From Deltaproteobacteria bacterium (lineage in GTDB: Bacteria; Desulfobacterota; Desulfobacteria; Desulfobacterales; Desulfatibacillaceae): a stretch of 12,881 bases of DNA. Made by a program: the position numbers and the translations under genes. Position 1 is the first letter of the stretch. Each line of letters starts with the position of its first letter. A model generated the notes under the pieces. That model was not told the DNA's origin. It saw nothing but the letters and a program-made list of their open reading frames with translations, and did not search any database. The stretch lies in assembly GCA_021815525.1 (NCBI GenBank), contig JAKAGN010000032.1, forward strand, positions 1 to 12,881, written 5' to 3'. Shown here in pieces: positions 6,952 through 12,881 of the stretch.

Positions 6952-8001
6952 ATGACGGACGGAATGCGGCTGACGGCGATGGTGAGGGCCTCGGGCTGAG
7001 CGGCCAAGCTGGGTCCGGCGGACCTGGCCGAAGCGACCGCGGGCCTTATCGGAGAAAGCCACCCCGATTTGCTGGTGGGGCTGGATTCCTCCGACGACGC
7101 CGGGGTGTTCCGTATCGCCCCCGACACGGCGCTGGTGCAGACACTGGACTTTTTGACCCCCATCGTGGACGATCCCTTCGATTTCGGGCGGATCGCCGCG
7201 GCCAACTCCCTTTCGGACGTCTACGCAATGGGCGGCAGGCCGCTCACGGCCATGAACATCGTGTGCTTTCCCGTTAAAATGCTGCCCCAATCGGTACTTA
7301 AGGCGACGCTCGCGGGCGGCCTCGAAAAGATCCGCGAGGCCGGGGCGGTGCTGGTGGGCGGCCACAGCGTGGACGACGCCGAGTTCAAGTACGGCCTTTC
7401 GGTGACCGGCCTGGTGCATCCGGCCCGGGTCCTGACGAACCGCGGCGCGCGGCCGGGGGACCTTCTGGTTCTAACCAAGCCCATCGGAACCGGGGTCCTG
7501 GCCACGGCCGTGAAGGGGGGGCTGGCCACGCCCGCCATGACCAAGGCCCTCGTTGACGTGACCTCGGCCCTGAACCGCCGGGCCGCCGAGATACTCCTCG
7601 AGTTCTTCTCGCCCCACGCCCTAACGGATGTCACCGGCTTCGGGCTTTCCGGCCACGCTCTCGAGATGGCGCGGGCAAGCCTTGTCACCCTGCGGATTTC
7701 GGCTTCGCGGGTCCCCCTTATTCCCGAGGCCCTGGAGTTCGCCCGCATGGGGCTTCTTCCGGCCGGCTGCCACGTGAACCGGGATTTCTGCAAGGCGGAC
7801 TGCCGCGTGGCGGGCGGCCTTGATCCGGCCCGGGCGGACCTTGTCTTCGATCCGCAGACCTCCGGGGGCCTCCTCGCGGCCCTTGCCCCCGAAGGGGCCG
7901 AAGCCTACGCCGCGCGCCTGACCGACGCGGGGCTTGTGGCCGCAGTCATCGGCGAGGTTTCGGATAAGCACCCGCAGGGCTTCATCGAAATCATCCCCTG
8001 A
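6952..8001 (+). CDS. selD: Selenide, water dikinase (selenophosphate synthetase), a selenoprotein with UGA-encoded Sec
   Basis: SelD makes selenophosphate from selenide and ATP, the selenium donor for selenocysteine and selenouridine synthesis. The true frame starts at ATG 6952 and contains an in-frame TGA at 6997-6999 (codon 16). The local reading is RLTAMVRASG-U-AAKLGPADLAEA, which matches the SelD active-site loop where other homologues have Cys or Sec followed by the catalytic Lys (K19). Starting after the TGA would lose this loop. Total length is 349 residues, normal for the family. Later motifs are GLDSSDDAGVF (metal-binding Asp residues 48-49), ANSLSDVYAMGG, GGHSVDDAE, DVTGFGLSGHALEMA and DPQTSGGLLAAL. 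The sequence after the TGA can fold as a bacterial SECIS hairpin (7012-7024). The gene stands alone, divergent from the cyclase gene and convergent with rsmA. The host must therefore encode SelA, SelB and tRNA-Sec elsewhere. Confidence 0.95.
7002..7029 (+). promoter_or_regulatory. Candidate bacterial SECIS hairpin in selD
   Basis: Directly 3' of the UGA, GGTCC (7012-7016) pairs with GGACC (7020-7024) around loop GGC, and an outer GGCC (7002-7005) can pair with GGCC (7026-7029) across an unpaired AAGCT. The apical loop starts 17 bases after the UGA, in the range where SelB-binding hairpins sit in bacteria. Sequence requirements of this host's SelB are unknown, so the exact fold is a prediction. 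Confidence 0.55.
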
Positions 8002-8025
8002 CGATCCCCGGATTCAGGCCTTCCG

Positions 8026-8115
8026 CGAGCGTTCAAAAAATGAACGTTCAAATTTTGAACGCTCGGGCCGCGCTTTTCCCAGCCAGGCTCCGAAGCGTTC
8101 ATTTTTTGAACGCTT
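8026..8115. repeat. Nested palindromes built on GCGTTCA/TGAACGC between convergent selD and rsmA
   Basis: CGAGCGTTCAAAA (8026-8038) pairs perfectly with 8053-8065, and its loop holds the perfect palindrome TGAACGTTCA (8041-8050). A second hairpin pairs AAGCGTTCA (8093-8101) with TGAACGCTT (8107-8115) around five T residues. The 19-base string AGCGTTCAAAAAATGAACG occurs at 8028-8046 and again in reverse at 8096-8114. The position between two converging genes suggests a two-way transcription end or a REP-like element, although neither hairpin has a clean U-tract after it. Confidence 0.7.
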
Positions 8116-8129
8116 AGTCTTTAACTTAC

Positions 8130-9023
8130 TTAAATCACATCACTTTTAGCTTCATCCATGACGGCGTCCGAAAGCGCCGCGAACTCGGCCAGGGAGAGGG
8201 TCTCGGCACGGCGCGTGGGCGCTATTCCGGCGCGGTCGAGGGCGGCGTCCACCTGCCGGGCGTCAAGGCCAAGCTCGGAGGCTGCAAGGGAGTTTTTCAG
8301 CATTTTCCGGCGCTTGCCGAAGGCGGCCTTCACCACGTCGAAGAAAACGGATTCGGAACGGGCGGGAAACTCGGGGGGAGCGGAAAAGTCAAGCTCGATC
8401 ACCTCGGAGTCCACGGAAGGCGCCGGGATGAACTGGTCGCGGTTCACGCGGGCCACGGTGCGGAGCCGGGCCGCGTACTGGGCCAGCACCGACACGCGGC
8501 CGTAGTCGCGGGAGCCGGGCGGGGCGGCTATGCGGCGGGCAAGCTCCTTCTGGAACATGAGCACGGCCCGGGTGACGCTCGCGCGTTCCGTGACGATCTT
8601 GACCAGTATGGGCGAGGAGAGGTAATAGGGCAGGTTCCCCACCACCACGAGGGGGCCGCCCGCCATGCGGGCTAGCTCGCCGAAATCGAGGAGGAGGATG
8701 TCCTCGCGGATGATGCGCGCGTTTCGGATGCCCTCGGACTCCAGGCGGCGGGCGAGGATGGCGGCCAGATCGCGGTCCCACTCCACGGCGATGAGCGTCC
8801 GCGCGCTTCGGGCGAGGTCCAGGGTCAGCGCCCCCAGGCCCGGGCCGATCTCGCAGACGCGGTCCCCGGGGCCTATTCCGGCGCTTTCCACGATCTTCCG
8901 CGCCGTGGCTGGATCCTTAAGGAAGTTCTGGCCCTTGTCCTTCTTGGGGCTCACCCTTTCGGCCCGCATTATGGCGGCCTGGGACGGTCTTTTCTTTTCG
9001 GCGGCGATGGTGTCGTCTTCCAT
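8130..9023 (-). CDS. rsmA: 16S rRNA (adenine1518-N6/adenine1519-N6)-dimethyltransferase
   Basis: RsmA (KsgA) dimethylates two adjacent adenines in the 3'-terminal helix of 16S rRNA using S-adenosylmethionine, a late check on 30S subunit assembly. The 297-residue product shows KDKGQNFLKD (about 28-37), the SAM-binding motif CEIGPGLGALT (about 57-67), the acidic residue in AVEWD (about 79-83), and the catalytic NLPYYLSSPIL (about 130-140). FIPAPSVDSEV and FGKRRKMLKNSL lie in the C-terminal domain. The start at 9023 has no ribosome binding site. An ATG at 8969, 18 codons later, would also keep all motifs but likewise lacks one. A promoter-like sequence at 9032-9060 ends only about 8 bases before ATG 9023, so the mRNA may be leaderless. 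The gene is convergent with selD and divergent from the small winged-helix gene. Confidence 0.95.
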   Translation of the reverse strand: MEDDTIAAEKKRPSQAAIMRAERVSPKKDKGQNFLKDPATARKIVESAGIGPGDRVCEIGPGLGALTLDLARSARTLIAVEWDRDLAAILARRLESEGIRNARIIREDILLLDFGELARMAGGPLVVVGNLPYYLSSPILVKIVTERASVTRAVLMFQKELARRIAAPPGSRDYGRVSVLAQYAARLRTVARVNRDQFIPAPSVDSEVIELDFSAPPEFPARSESVFFDVVKAAFGKRRKMLKNSLAASELGLDARQVDAALDRAGIAPTRRAETLSLAEFAALSDAVMDEAKSDVI

Positions 9024-9031
9024 GGGTCGGC

Positions 9032-9060
9032 ACGATAGCAGAAATCGCCTGATCGGGCAA
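9032..9060 (-). promoter_or_regulatory. Possible promoter giving a leaderless rsmA mRNA
   Basis: The minus strand has TTGCCC (9060-9055), 17 bases, then TATCGT (9037-9032) preceded by TGC, an extended -10 feature. Transcription would begin around 9025, two or so bases before ATG 9023. The -10 matches four of six consensus bases. Confidence 0.4.
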
Positions 9061-9137
9061 AGGGATGAGGATTTTAGGGGCGCCGGCGGGGTTTTTCTAG
9101 GTCCCGGGAATGATTTTTCCTCAATCCTTAGAAATTC

Positions 9138-9167
9138 TTGACTTTTCCTTTTCTCTTCCGGTAGAAA
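9138..9167 (+). promoter_or_regulatory. Possible promoter of the phasin-like/winged-helix gene
   Basis: TTGACT (9138-9143) is followed after 18 bases by TAGAAA (9162-9167). The -35 matches five of six bases and the -10 four of six. Start would be near 9174, leaving a leader of about 65 bases. That leader contains a small GC-rich hairpin, GCCGG (9209-9213) with CCGGC (9219-9223), upstream of the ribosome binding site. Confidence 0.4.
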
Positions 9168-9239
9168 AGTAAAATTCTTTCATCCTTGTGCAAAAAAGAA
9201 AACCCGGCGCCGGCAGGCCCGGCACGAAAGGGGAACTTG

Positions 9240-9635
9240 ATGATGAAATCGGGCAAAGGCATGAGCTTCGACGGCATGGTGAAATTCTTCCTCCATTACT
9301 ACAGGATACCCACGAGGAAGGACATCGAAAAGCTCATGGACCGCATCGACCAGCTGGAGAAGCTCATCAAGGTGAAGTGGAACGAGGGCGGGAAGTTCAA
9401 GGGCTTTTCCCTGGGCGCGCGCCCCGCGGCCCAGGACCCCGAGGCCGAAAATGAGAGCGCCACGGCATCCGATATCGTGCTGTCCGTGATCCGCGAGGCC
9501 GGCCCAGAGGGCGCCAGCTTCACCCTCATCAAGGAGAAAACCGGCTTCGCGGACAAGAAGCTCCGGAACATCATCTTCCGCCTGAACAAGCTCGGGAAGA
9601 TAACGCGCAAGGGACGCGGCACCTACACGGCCTGA
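9240..9635 (+). CDS. Small protein with phasin-like coiled coil and C-terminal winged helix
   Basis: Start ATG 9240 (131 residues) is chosen because AAAGGGGAAC lies about 4-8 bases upstream. The frame is open from a TTG at 9186, but those residues lack a ribosome binding site. The N-terminal part (about 1-45) contains FFLHYYRIPTRKDIEKLMDR and continues IDQLEKLIK. This resembles the P-(S/T)-R-K-D-(I/V)-x-x-L-x-x-(R/K)-I-x-x-L signature of phasin-type coiled coils. An Ala/Pro/Glu spacer (about 55-75) follows. The C-terminal part (about 76-131) looks like a winged helix-turn-helix: SDIVLSVIREAG, then SFTLIKEKTGFADKKLRNII, then a wing GKITRKGRGTYTA rich in basic residues. A DNA-binding regulator or nucleoid-associated protein that oligomerises through the coiled coil is likely. 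No specific family name is assigned. It is monocistronic, with its own promoter candidate and terminator. Confidence 0.8.
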   Translation: MMKSGKGMSFDGMVKFFLHYYRIPTRKDIEKLMDRIDQLEKLIKVKWNEGGKFKGFSLGARPAAQDPEAENESATASDIVLSVIREAGPEGASFTLIKEKTGFADKKLRNIIFRLNKLGKITRKGRGTYTA

Positions 9636-9669
9636 CCCCGGGCGCGGCCCGGCCGGGTCAATTTTTCTT
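9633..9669 (+). terminator. Rho-independent terminator starting at the stop codon of the winged-helix gene
   Basis: TGACCC (9633-9638) pairs with GGGTCA (9655-9660), extended by GG/CC past one bulged C, with a GC-rich loop. T residues 9662-9666 and CTT follow. The first three bases of the stem are the TGA stop codon itself. The downstream M16 gene therefore needs its own promoter in 9667-9792, where no clear consensus match was found. Confidence 0.75.
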
Positions 9670-9678
9670 CCCGTATTT

Positions 9679-9786
9679 GAATCCCACCGCCTACGAAAGG
9701 AAGGGAGGATTTTCGCGGGAAGGGCTGGAAGAATCCTTTGCTCCCCATGAGGATTCCCATCCCTGCCCGGCGAATCCTCTCTTTTT
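9679..9786 (+). promoter_or_regulatory. M16 gene leader with alternating GAATCCT/AGGATTC elements (possible attenuator)
   Basis: Elements alternate in direction: GAATCC (9679-9684), GGATT (9707-9711), GAATCCT (9731-9737), AGGATTC (9750-9756) and GAATCCT (9772-9778). AGGATTC can pair perfectly with either flanking GAATCCT, giving two mutually exclusive 7-bp hairpins. The second hairpin is followed by CTCTTTTTA, like a weak terminator, just before ATG 9793. There is no ribosome binding site before the ATG, only this pyrimidine-rich stretch. Function is inferred from the layout only. Confidence 0.35.
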
Positions 9787-9792
9787 ACTATC

Positions 9793-12768
9793 ATGACCCA
9801 GAAGACCCCGCGGCCCAGATGGGCCGAAAACGAGCGCATCGGCGGCTACAGGCTGCTCCGCAGCGCCCCCCTGCCCTCCCTTTCCAGCGTGTTCTACGAG
9901 CTTGTCCATGAAAAGACGGGCGCGCGGCACATACACCTCGAAAACGAAAACCCCGAGAACACCTTCGCGGTGGCCTTCAAGACGGTGCCCTCTGACTCCA
10001 CGGGCGTGGCCCACATCCTGGAGCACACGGCCCTGTGCGGCTCGCGGAAGTTCCCCGTGCGGGACCCCTTCTTCTCCATGATAAGGCGCAGCCTGCAGAG
10101 CTTCATGAACGCCTTCACCGCGCCGGACTGGACCATGTACCCCTTCTGCACGGCCAACCCCAAGGACTTCGGAAACCTTCTTTCGGTGTACCTTGACGCG
10201 GCCTTCTTCCCGCTTCTTTCGGAGCTTTCCTTCAAGCAGGAGGGCTGGCGGCTGGAGCCCGCGGGCCCGGACCCAGCGGGGCCGCTTGCGGTAAAAGGCG
10301 TGGTCTACAACGAGATGAAGGGGGCCATGTCTTCGCCCGACCAGATCATGGGCCGGGCCATGATGGCGGCGCTTTTCCCCGACACCACCTACGGCCAGAA
10401 CTCGGGCGGCGACCCGGAGCGCATCCCGGAGCTTTCCCACGAGGGGCTTTTGGCCTTCCACCGCCGCCACTACCACCCCTCCAACGCATGGTTCTACACC
10501 TTCGGGAACCTGCCCCTGGAGCGGAACCTGGATTTCATCGAACGCGAGGTGCTTTCGCACTTCGATCGCATCAATCCCGGCACTGAGGTGCCTTCACAGC
10601 CTCGCTTTTCCGCGCCGCGCCGGGCCGAGACGCCCTACCCCCTGGCCCCCGAGGCCGACAACGGAAAAAAGAACCAGTTCGCACTGGCCTGGCTCGCGGC
10701 CCCCATCACCGAGGCCGCCAAGGTGCCGGCCCTCGCCATGCTGGAAAAAATCCTCCTGGGCCACCCGGCGAGCCCGCTGCGCAAGGCCCTAATGGAATCT
10801 GGTCTCGGAAGCGCGCTTGCCGACTCCACCGGCTACGATCCTGAGCTTAGGGACACGCTGTTTTCATGCGGTCTCAAGGACGTGGCGCGTGACGCGACAG
10901 ATTCCGTTGCCTCCCTCGTGATGGATACCCTCTCCGCCCTTGCGCGGGAAGGTCTGCCGCGGGAGCTGGCGGAAACCGCCCTTCACCAGTACGAGTTCGC
11001 CCGCCGGGAGCTGACCAACTCGCCCTTTTCCTGGGGGCTGAAGCTCTGCACCGGGTTTTGCGCCCCCTGGCTCCACGGGGCCGATCCCCTGCGCATCCTC
11101 GATTTCGACCAAGACCTAGCCGAAATCCGCCGCGGGGCCTCCGATTCCTCGTTCTTTCCCGGGCTCATCCGGGATTACCTCCTCGAAAATCAGCACCGGG
11201 TGGACTTTCTCCTCTACCCGGACCCGGAGCTGCTGGCGCGGCGTGAAAAAATGGAGGCAGGCCTGATAGAACGTTACGGCGCGGCCCTCACCGCGGCCGA
11301 GCGGGAGAAGATAGCCCGCGACACCGCGGCCCTGGCAGCTCTCCAGGAAACGCCGGAGGATTTGTCCTGCCTTCCCACGGTCACGGTTTCCGACGTGCCG
11401 CCAGAGGTCCCCGTCACCCGGCCGGACCCCGCAATGAGCCGCGATGCCCTTTCGGCCTACCCCGCGGCCACCAACGGCATCCTCTACCTCAGCCTGGCGG
11501 CGCGGCTTTCCGCCCTTCCCGCGGAGCTTCTTCCGCTTGCGCCCTTCTTCTGCCATGCCTTTTCCCGCTGCGGCTCGCAAAAACGCGGCTACGCCGAGCT
11601 TTCCGGCCTCATCGCGGCCAAAACCGGCGGGCTTTCGCTGGCGGTCTCCTCGCACCTTAAAAACGACGAGGCGGCGAGCCCCCTGGAGCTTGCGGTCCTC
11701 GACATGAAATGCCTCGCGCGGAACCTCGATCCGGCCCTCGACCTTGTTTCCGAGCTTGTCTTCGAGCACTCCTTCTCCGACCTCGCGCGCTTGAAGGTCC
11801 TTGTTTCGGAGTACGCCGCGCACCTTTCCTCGGGCGTGGTGGCGGCCGGGCACCGCTACGCCATGAGCCTGGCGGCCCGCGGCTGGAACCGCTCCCGGGG
11901 GATTTCCGAGACATGGTTCGGCATCCACCAGGTCAGGCGCATGAAGGAGCTTGCCCGCGACCTTTCCGGCCAGAAGCTGGAAAAGCTCGCCTCCGACCTC
12001 GCCCTTCTCGGAAGCCTCATTTTCTCCCGGAAAAACGTCACGGCCGGGATCGTGGGGGCTGAGGACCTACTTCCCCGGGCCTCCGCCTTTTTCGAGGGCC
12101 TGCGCGCCAAGATGCCGGAGGGCTCCGCGCCCACCCCGGCCGACCCCGGCCTCTCCGCCTTCGCCCCCGTGGACCGCGAGGGCTGGCACACGTCGGCCTC
12201 GGTCTCCTTTTCCGCCCACTGCCTGAAAGGCGCGCGCTTCACATCCCCCGACGCCCCGGTCCTCGCGGTCGCCGCCCATCTCCTGAAGGGCCGCTTCCTC
12301 CACACCGAGATCCGCGAAAAGGGCGGGGCCTACGGCTCCTTCGCCGTTGCGAGCCCCGAGGACGGCCTCTTCTTCATGGCCTCCTACCGCGACCCCCACG
12401 TGGCGCGCACCCTCGAAACCTTCCGCCGGGCCTATGGCTTTCTCGCGGAGGGCGACTTTTCCGCGGACGACGTCGCAGACGCCGTGCTCCAGACCGCGGC
12501 CGAGATCGACCGGCCCCAGACCCCGGCCGAATCCGCCCGCCGCTCCTTCTTCCGCGACATCTTAGGCGTCTCGGACGCCGACCGCCAGGCCTTCAAGGAC
12601 AGGCTCCTTTCCGTCACCTCCGAAAAAATCCGCGCAGCCGCCAGCGCCTACTTCCCGCAGGCCGCGGCCCTGCCCTCCCCGGCCGTCACCGTGGGAAGCC
12701 TCCCGGCCCTCGAAGCCGCCAACGCGGAACTCCCCGGCCACCCCTTGAGCCTCCACGCCATCGATTGA
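9793..12768 (+). CDS. M16C metalloprotease, presequence protease (PreP)-like
   Basis: 991 residues, the normal length of the PreP/Cym1 group, which degrades peptides inside a closed two-half chamber. The inverted zinc motif HILEH gives H74, E77 and H78, and the third ligand is E174 in VVYNEMKGAMSSP. Strong PreP-type blocks surround it: HEKTGARHIHLENENPENTF, VAFKTVPSDSTGVAHILEHT, ALCGSRKFPVRDPFFSM and SFMNAFTAPDWTMYPF. The second half (about 540-991) is the non-catalytic M16 repeat and keeps the C-terminal substrate-positioning pair R841 and Y847 in EIREKGGAYGS. No signal peptide or membrane segment is seen, so it probably works in the cytoplasm on peptides. The start codon has no ribosome binding site; homology to the N-terminus of the family begins at about residue 14, which supports this ATG. 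A terminator upstream separates it from the preceding gene, and a strong hairpin follows its stop. Confidence 0.93.
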   Translation: MTQKTPRPRWAENERIGGYRLLRSAPLPSLSSVFYELVHEKTGARHIHLENENPENTFAVAFKTVPSDSTGVAHILEHTALCGSRKFPVRDPFFSMIRRSLQSFMNAFTAPDWTMYPFCTANPKDFGNLLSVYLDAAFFPLLSELSFKQEGWRLEPAGPDPAGPLAVKGVVYNEMKGAMSSPDQIMGRAMMAALFPDTTYGQNSGGDPERIPELSHEGLLAFHRRHYHPSNAWFYTFGNLPLERNLDFIEREVLSHFDRINPGTEVPSQPRFSAPRRAETPYPLAPEADNGKKNQFALAWLAAPITEAAKVPALAMLEKILLGHPASPLRKALMESGLGSALADSTGYDPELRDTLFSCGLKDVARDATDSVASLVMDTLSALAREGLPRELAETALHQYEFARRELTNSPFSWGLKLCTGFCAPWLHGADPLRILDFDQDLAEIRRGASDSSFFPGLIRDYLLENQHRVDFLLYPDPELLARREKMEAGLIERYGAALTAAEREKIARDTAALAALQETPEDLSCLPTVTVSDVPPEVPVTRPDPAMSRDALSAYPAATNGILYLSLAARLSALPAELLPLAPFFCHAFSRCGSQKRGYAELSGLIAAKTGGLSLAVSSHLKNDEAASPLELAVLDMKCLARNLDPALDLVSELVFEHSFSDLARLKVLVSEYAAHLSSGVVAAGHRYAMSLAARGWNRSRGISETWFGIHQVRRMKELARDLSGQKLEKLASDLALLGSLIFSRKNVTAGIVGAEDLLPRASAFFEGLRAKMPEGSAPTPADPGLSAFAPVDREGWHTSASVSFSAHCLKGARFTSPDAPVLAVAAHLLKGRFLHTEIREKGGAYGSFAVASPEDGLFFMASYRDPHVARTLETFRRAYGFLAEGDFSADDVADAVLQTAAEIDRPQTPAESARRSFFRDILGVSDADRQAFKDRLLSVTSEKIRAAASAYFPQAAALPSPAVTVGSLPALEAANAELPGHPLSLHAID

Positions 12769-12787
12769 AAAAAGAAGGGAAAGGATT

Positions 12788-12863
12788 GCGGGGGAGGGAG
12801 GGAAACCCTTTTCTGCGAAAAGGTTTTCCCCCCTCCCCCGCACCCCCTCCCCCCTTTCCAAAA
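12788..12863. repeat. GC-rich hairpin with C-rich tail after the M16 gene
   Basis: The left arm 12788-12812 (GCGGGGGAGGG...CCCTTTT) pairs almost fully with 12818-12841 around loop CTGCG, with one mismatch and one bulge. The tail CACCCCCTCCCCCCTTTCCAAAA (split as CACCCC, CTCCCCCC, TTTCCAAAA) matches blocks of the repeat at 2609-2705. On the plus strand no U-tract follows, so for the M16 gene it is a stable 3'-end structure rather than a classic terminator. On the minus strand the hairpin is followed by a T-rich stretch (12768-12785), so it could terminate a gene converging from the right of the window. Nothing else is seen from 12769 to the window end. Confidence 0.6.
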
Positions 12864-12881
12864 GCGCCTCCGGCGGCCGGG

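Noticed and set aside
6952..7068. selD as a pseudogene or N-terminally truncated gene because of the in-frame TGA
   Set aside because: The TGA sits exactly at the SelD active-site Cys/Sec position, flanked by conserved residues, and the rest of the protein is intact and of full length, so selenocysteine is the better reading.
11116..11928. A 270-codon minus-strand frame inside the M16 gene
   Set aside because: There is no ribosome binding site and no recognisable domain. The plus-strand M16 frame is continuous and homologous through this region.

Overview
The window reads as a GC-rich chromosomal segment of a strictly anaerobic bacterium, most likely a member of Thermodesulfobacteriota (the former Deltaproteobacteria, Desulfobacterales-like). 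The clues are an HgdB/BcrB-type 2-hydroxyacyl-CoA dehydratase or benzoyl-CoA reductase subunit, a selenoprotein SelD (in-frame UGA at the active site), a long DUF89 protein, a class III cyclase, and long structured repeats that directly follow stop codons. The taxonomic placement is an inference, because no search could be run. There are no tRNA or rRNA genes, insertion sequences, phage genes or CRISPR arrays.

Left part, all on the minus strand and read right to left. A class III nucleotide cyclase (5948-6778) has a well-formed promoter (TTGCGC, 17 bp, TATAAT). It is followed by a 125-bp nested inverted repeat, then a two-gene unit of a slipin-type SPFH membrane protein (4754-5668) and a DUF89-family protein (2915-4693). 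That unit ends in a second copy of the same structured repeat (2785-2913). A C-rich spacer then leads to another two-gene unit: a membrane-anchored LysM protein with a long Lys/Ala/Glu linker (1350-2495), and the HgdB-like subunit (1-1278), which runs off the left edge.

Middle part. selD (6952-8001, plus strand) diverges from the cyclase gene and reads through UGA at codon 16. It is convergent with rsmA (8130-9023, minus strand). The short gap between them holds nested palindromes built on GCGTTCA/TGAACGC.

Right part, plus strand. A small protein with a phasin-like N-terminal coiled coil and a C-terminal winged helix (9240-9635) ends in an intrinsic terminator that begins at its own stop codon. 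A 126-bp leader carrying alternating GAATCCT/AGGATTC elements follows. Then comes a 991-residue PreP-like M16C metalloprotease (9793-12768), with a strong GC-rich hairpin and C-rich tail after its stop.

The genes do not form one obvious pathway. The most noteworthy items are the selenocysteine-encoding selD, which a standard gene caller would truncate; the pair of covarying 3'-end structured repeats; the possible attenuator-like leader of the M16 gene; and a possibly leaderless rsmA transcript.
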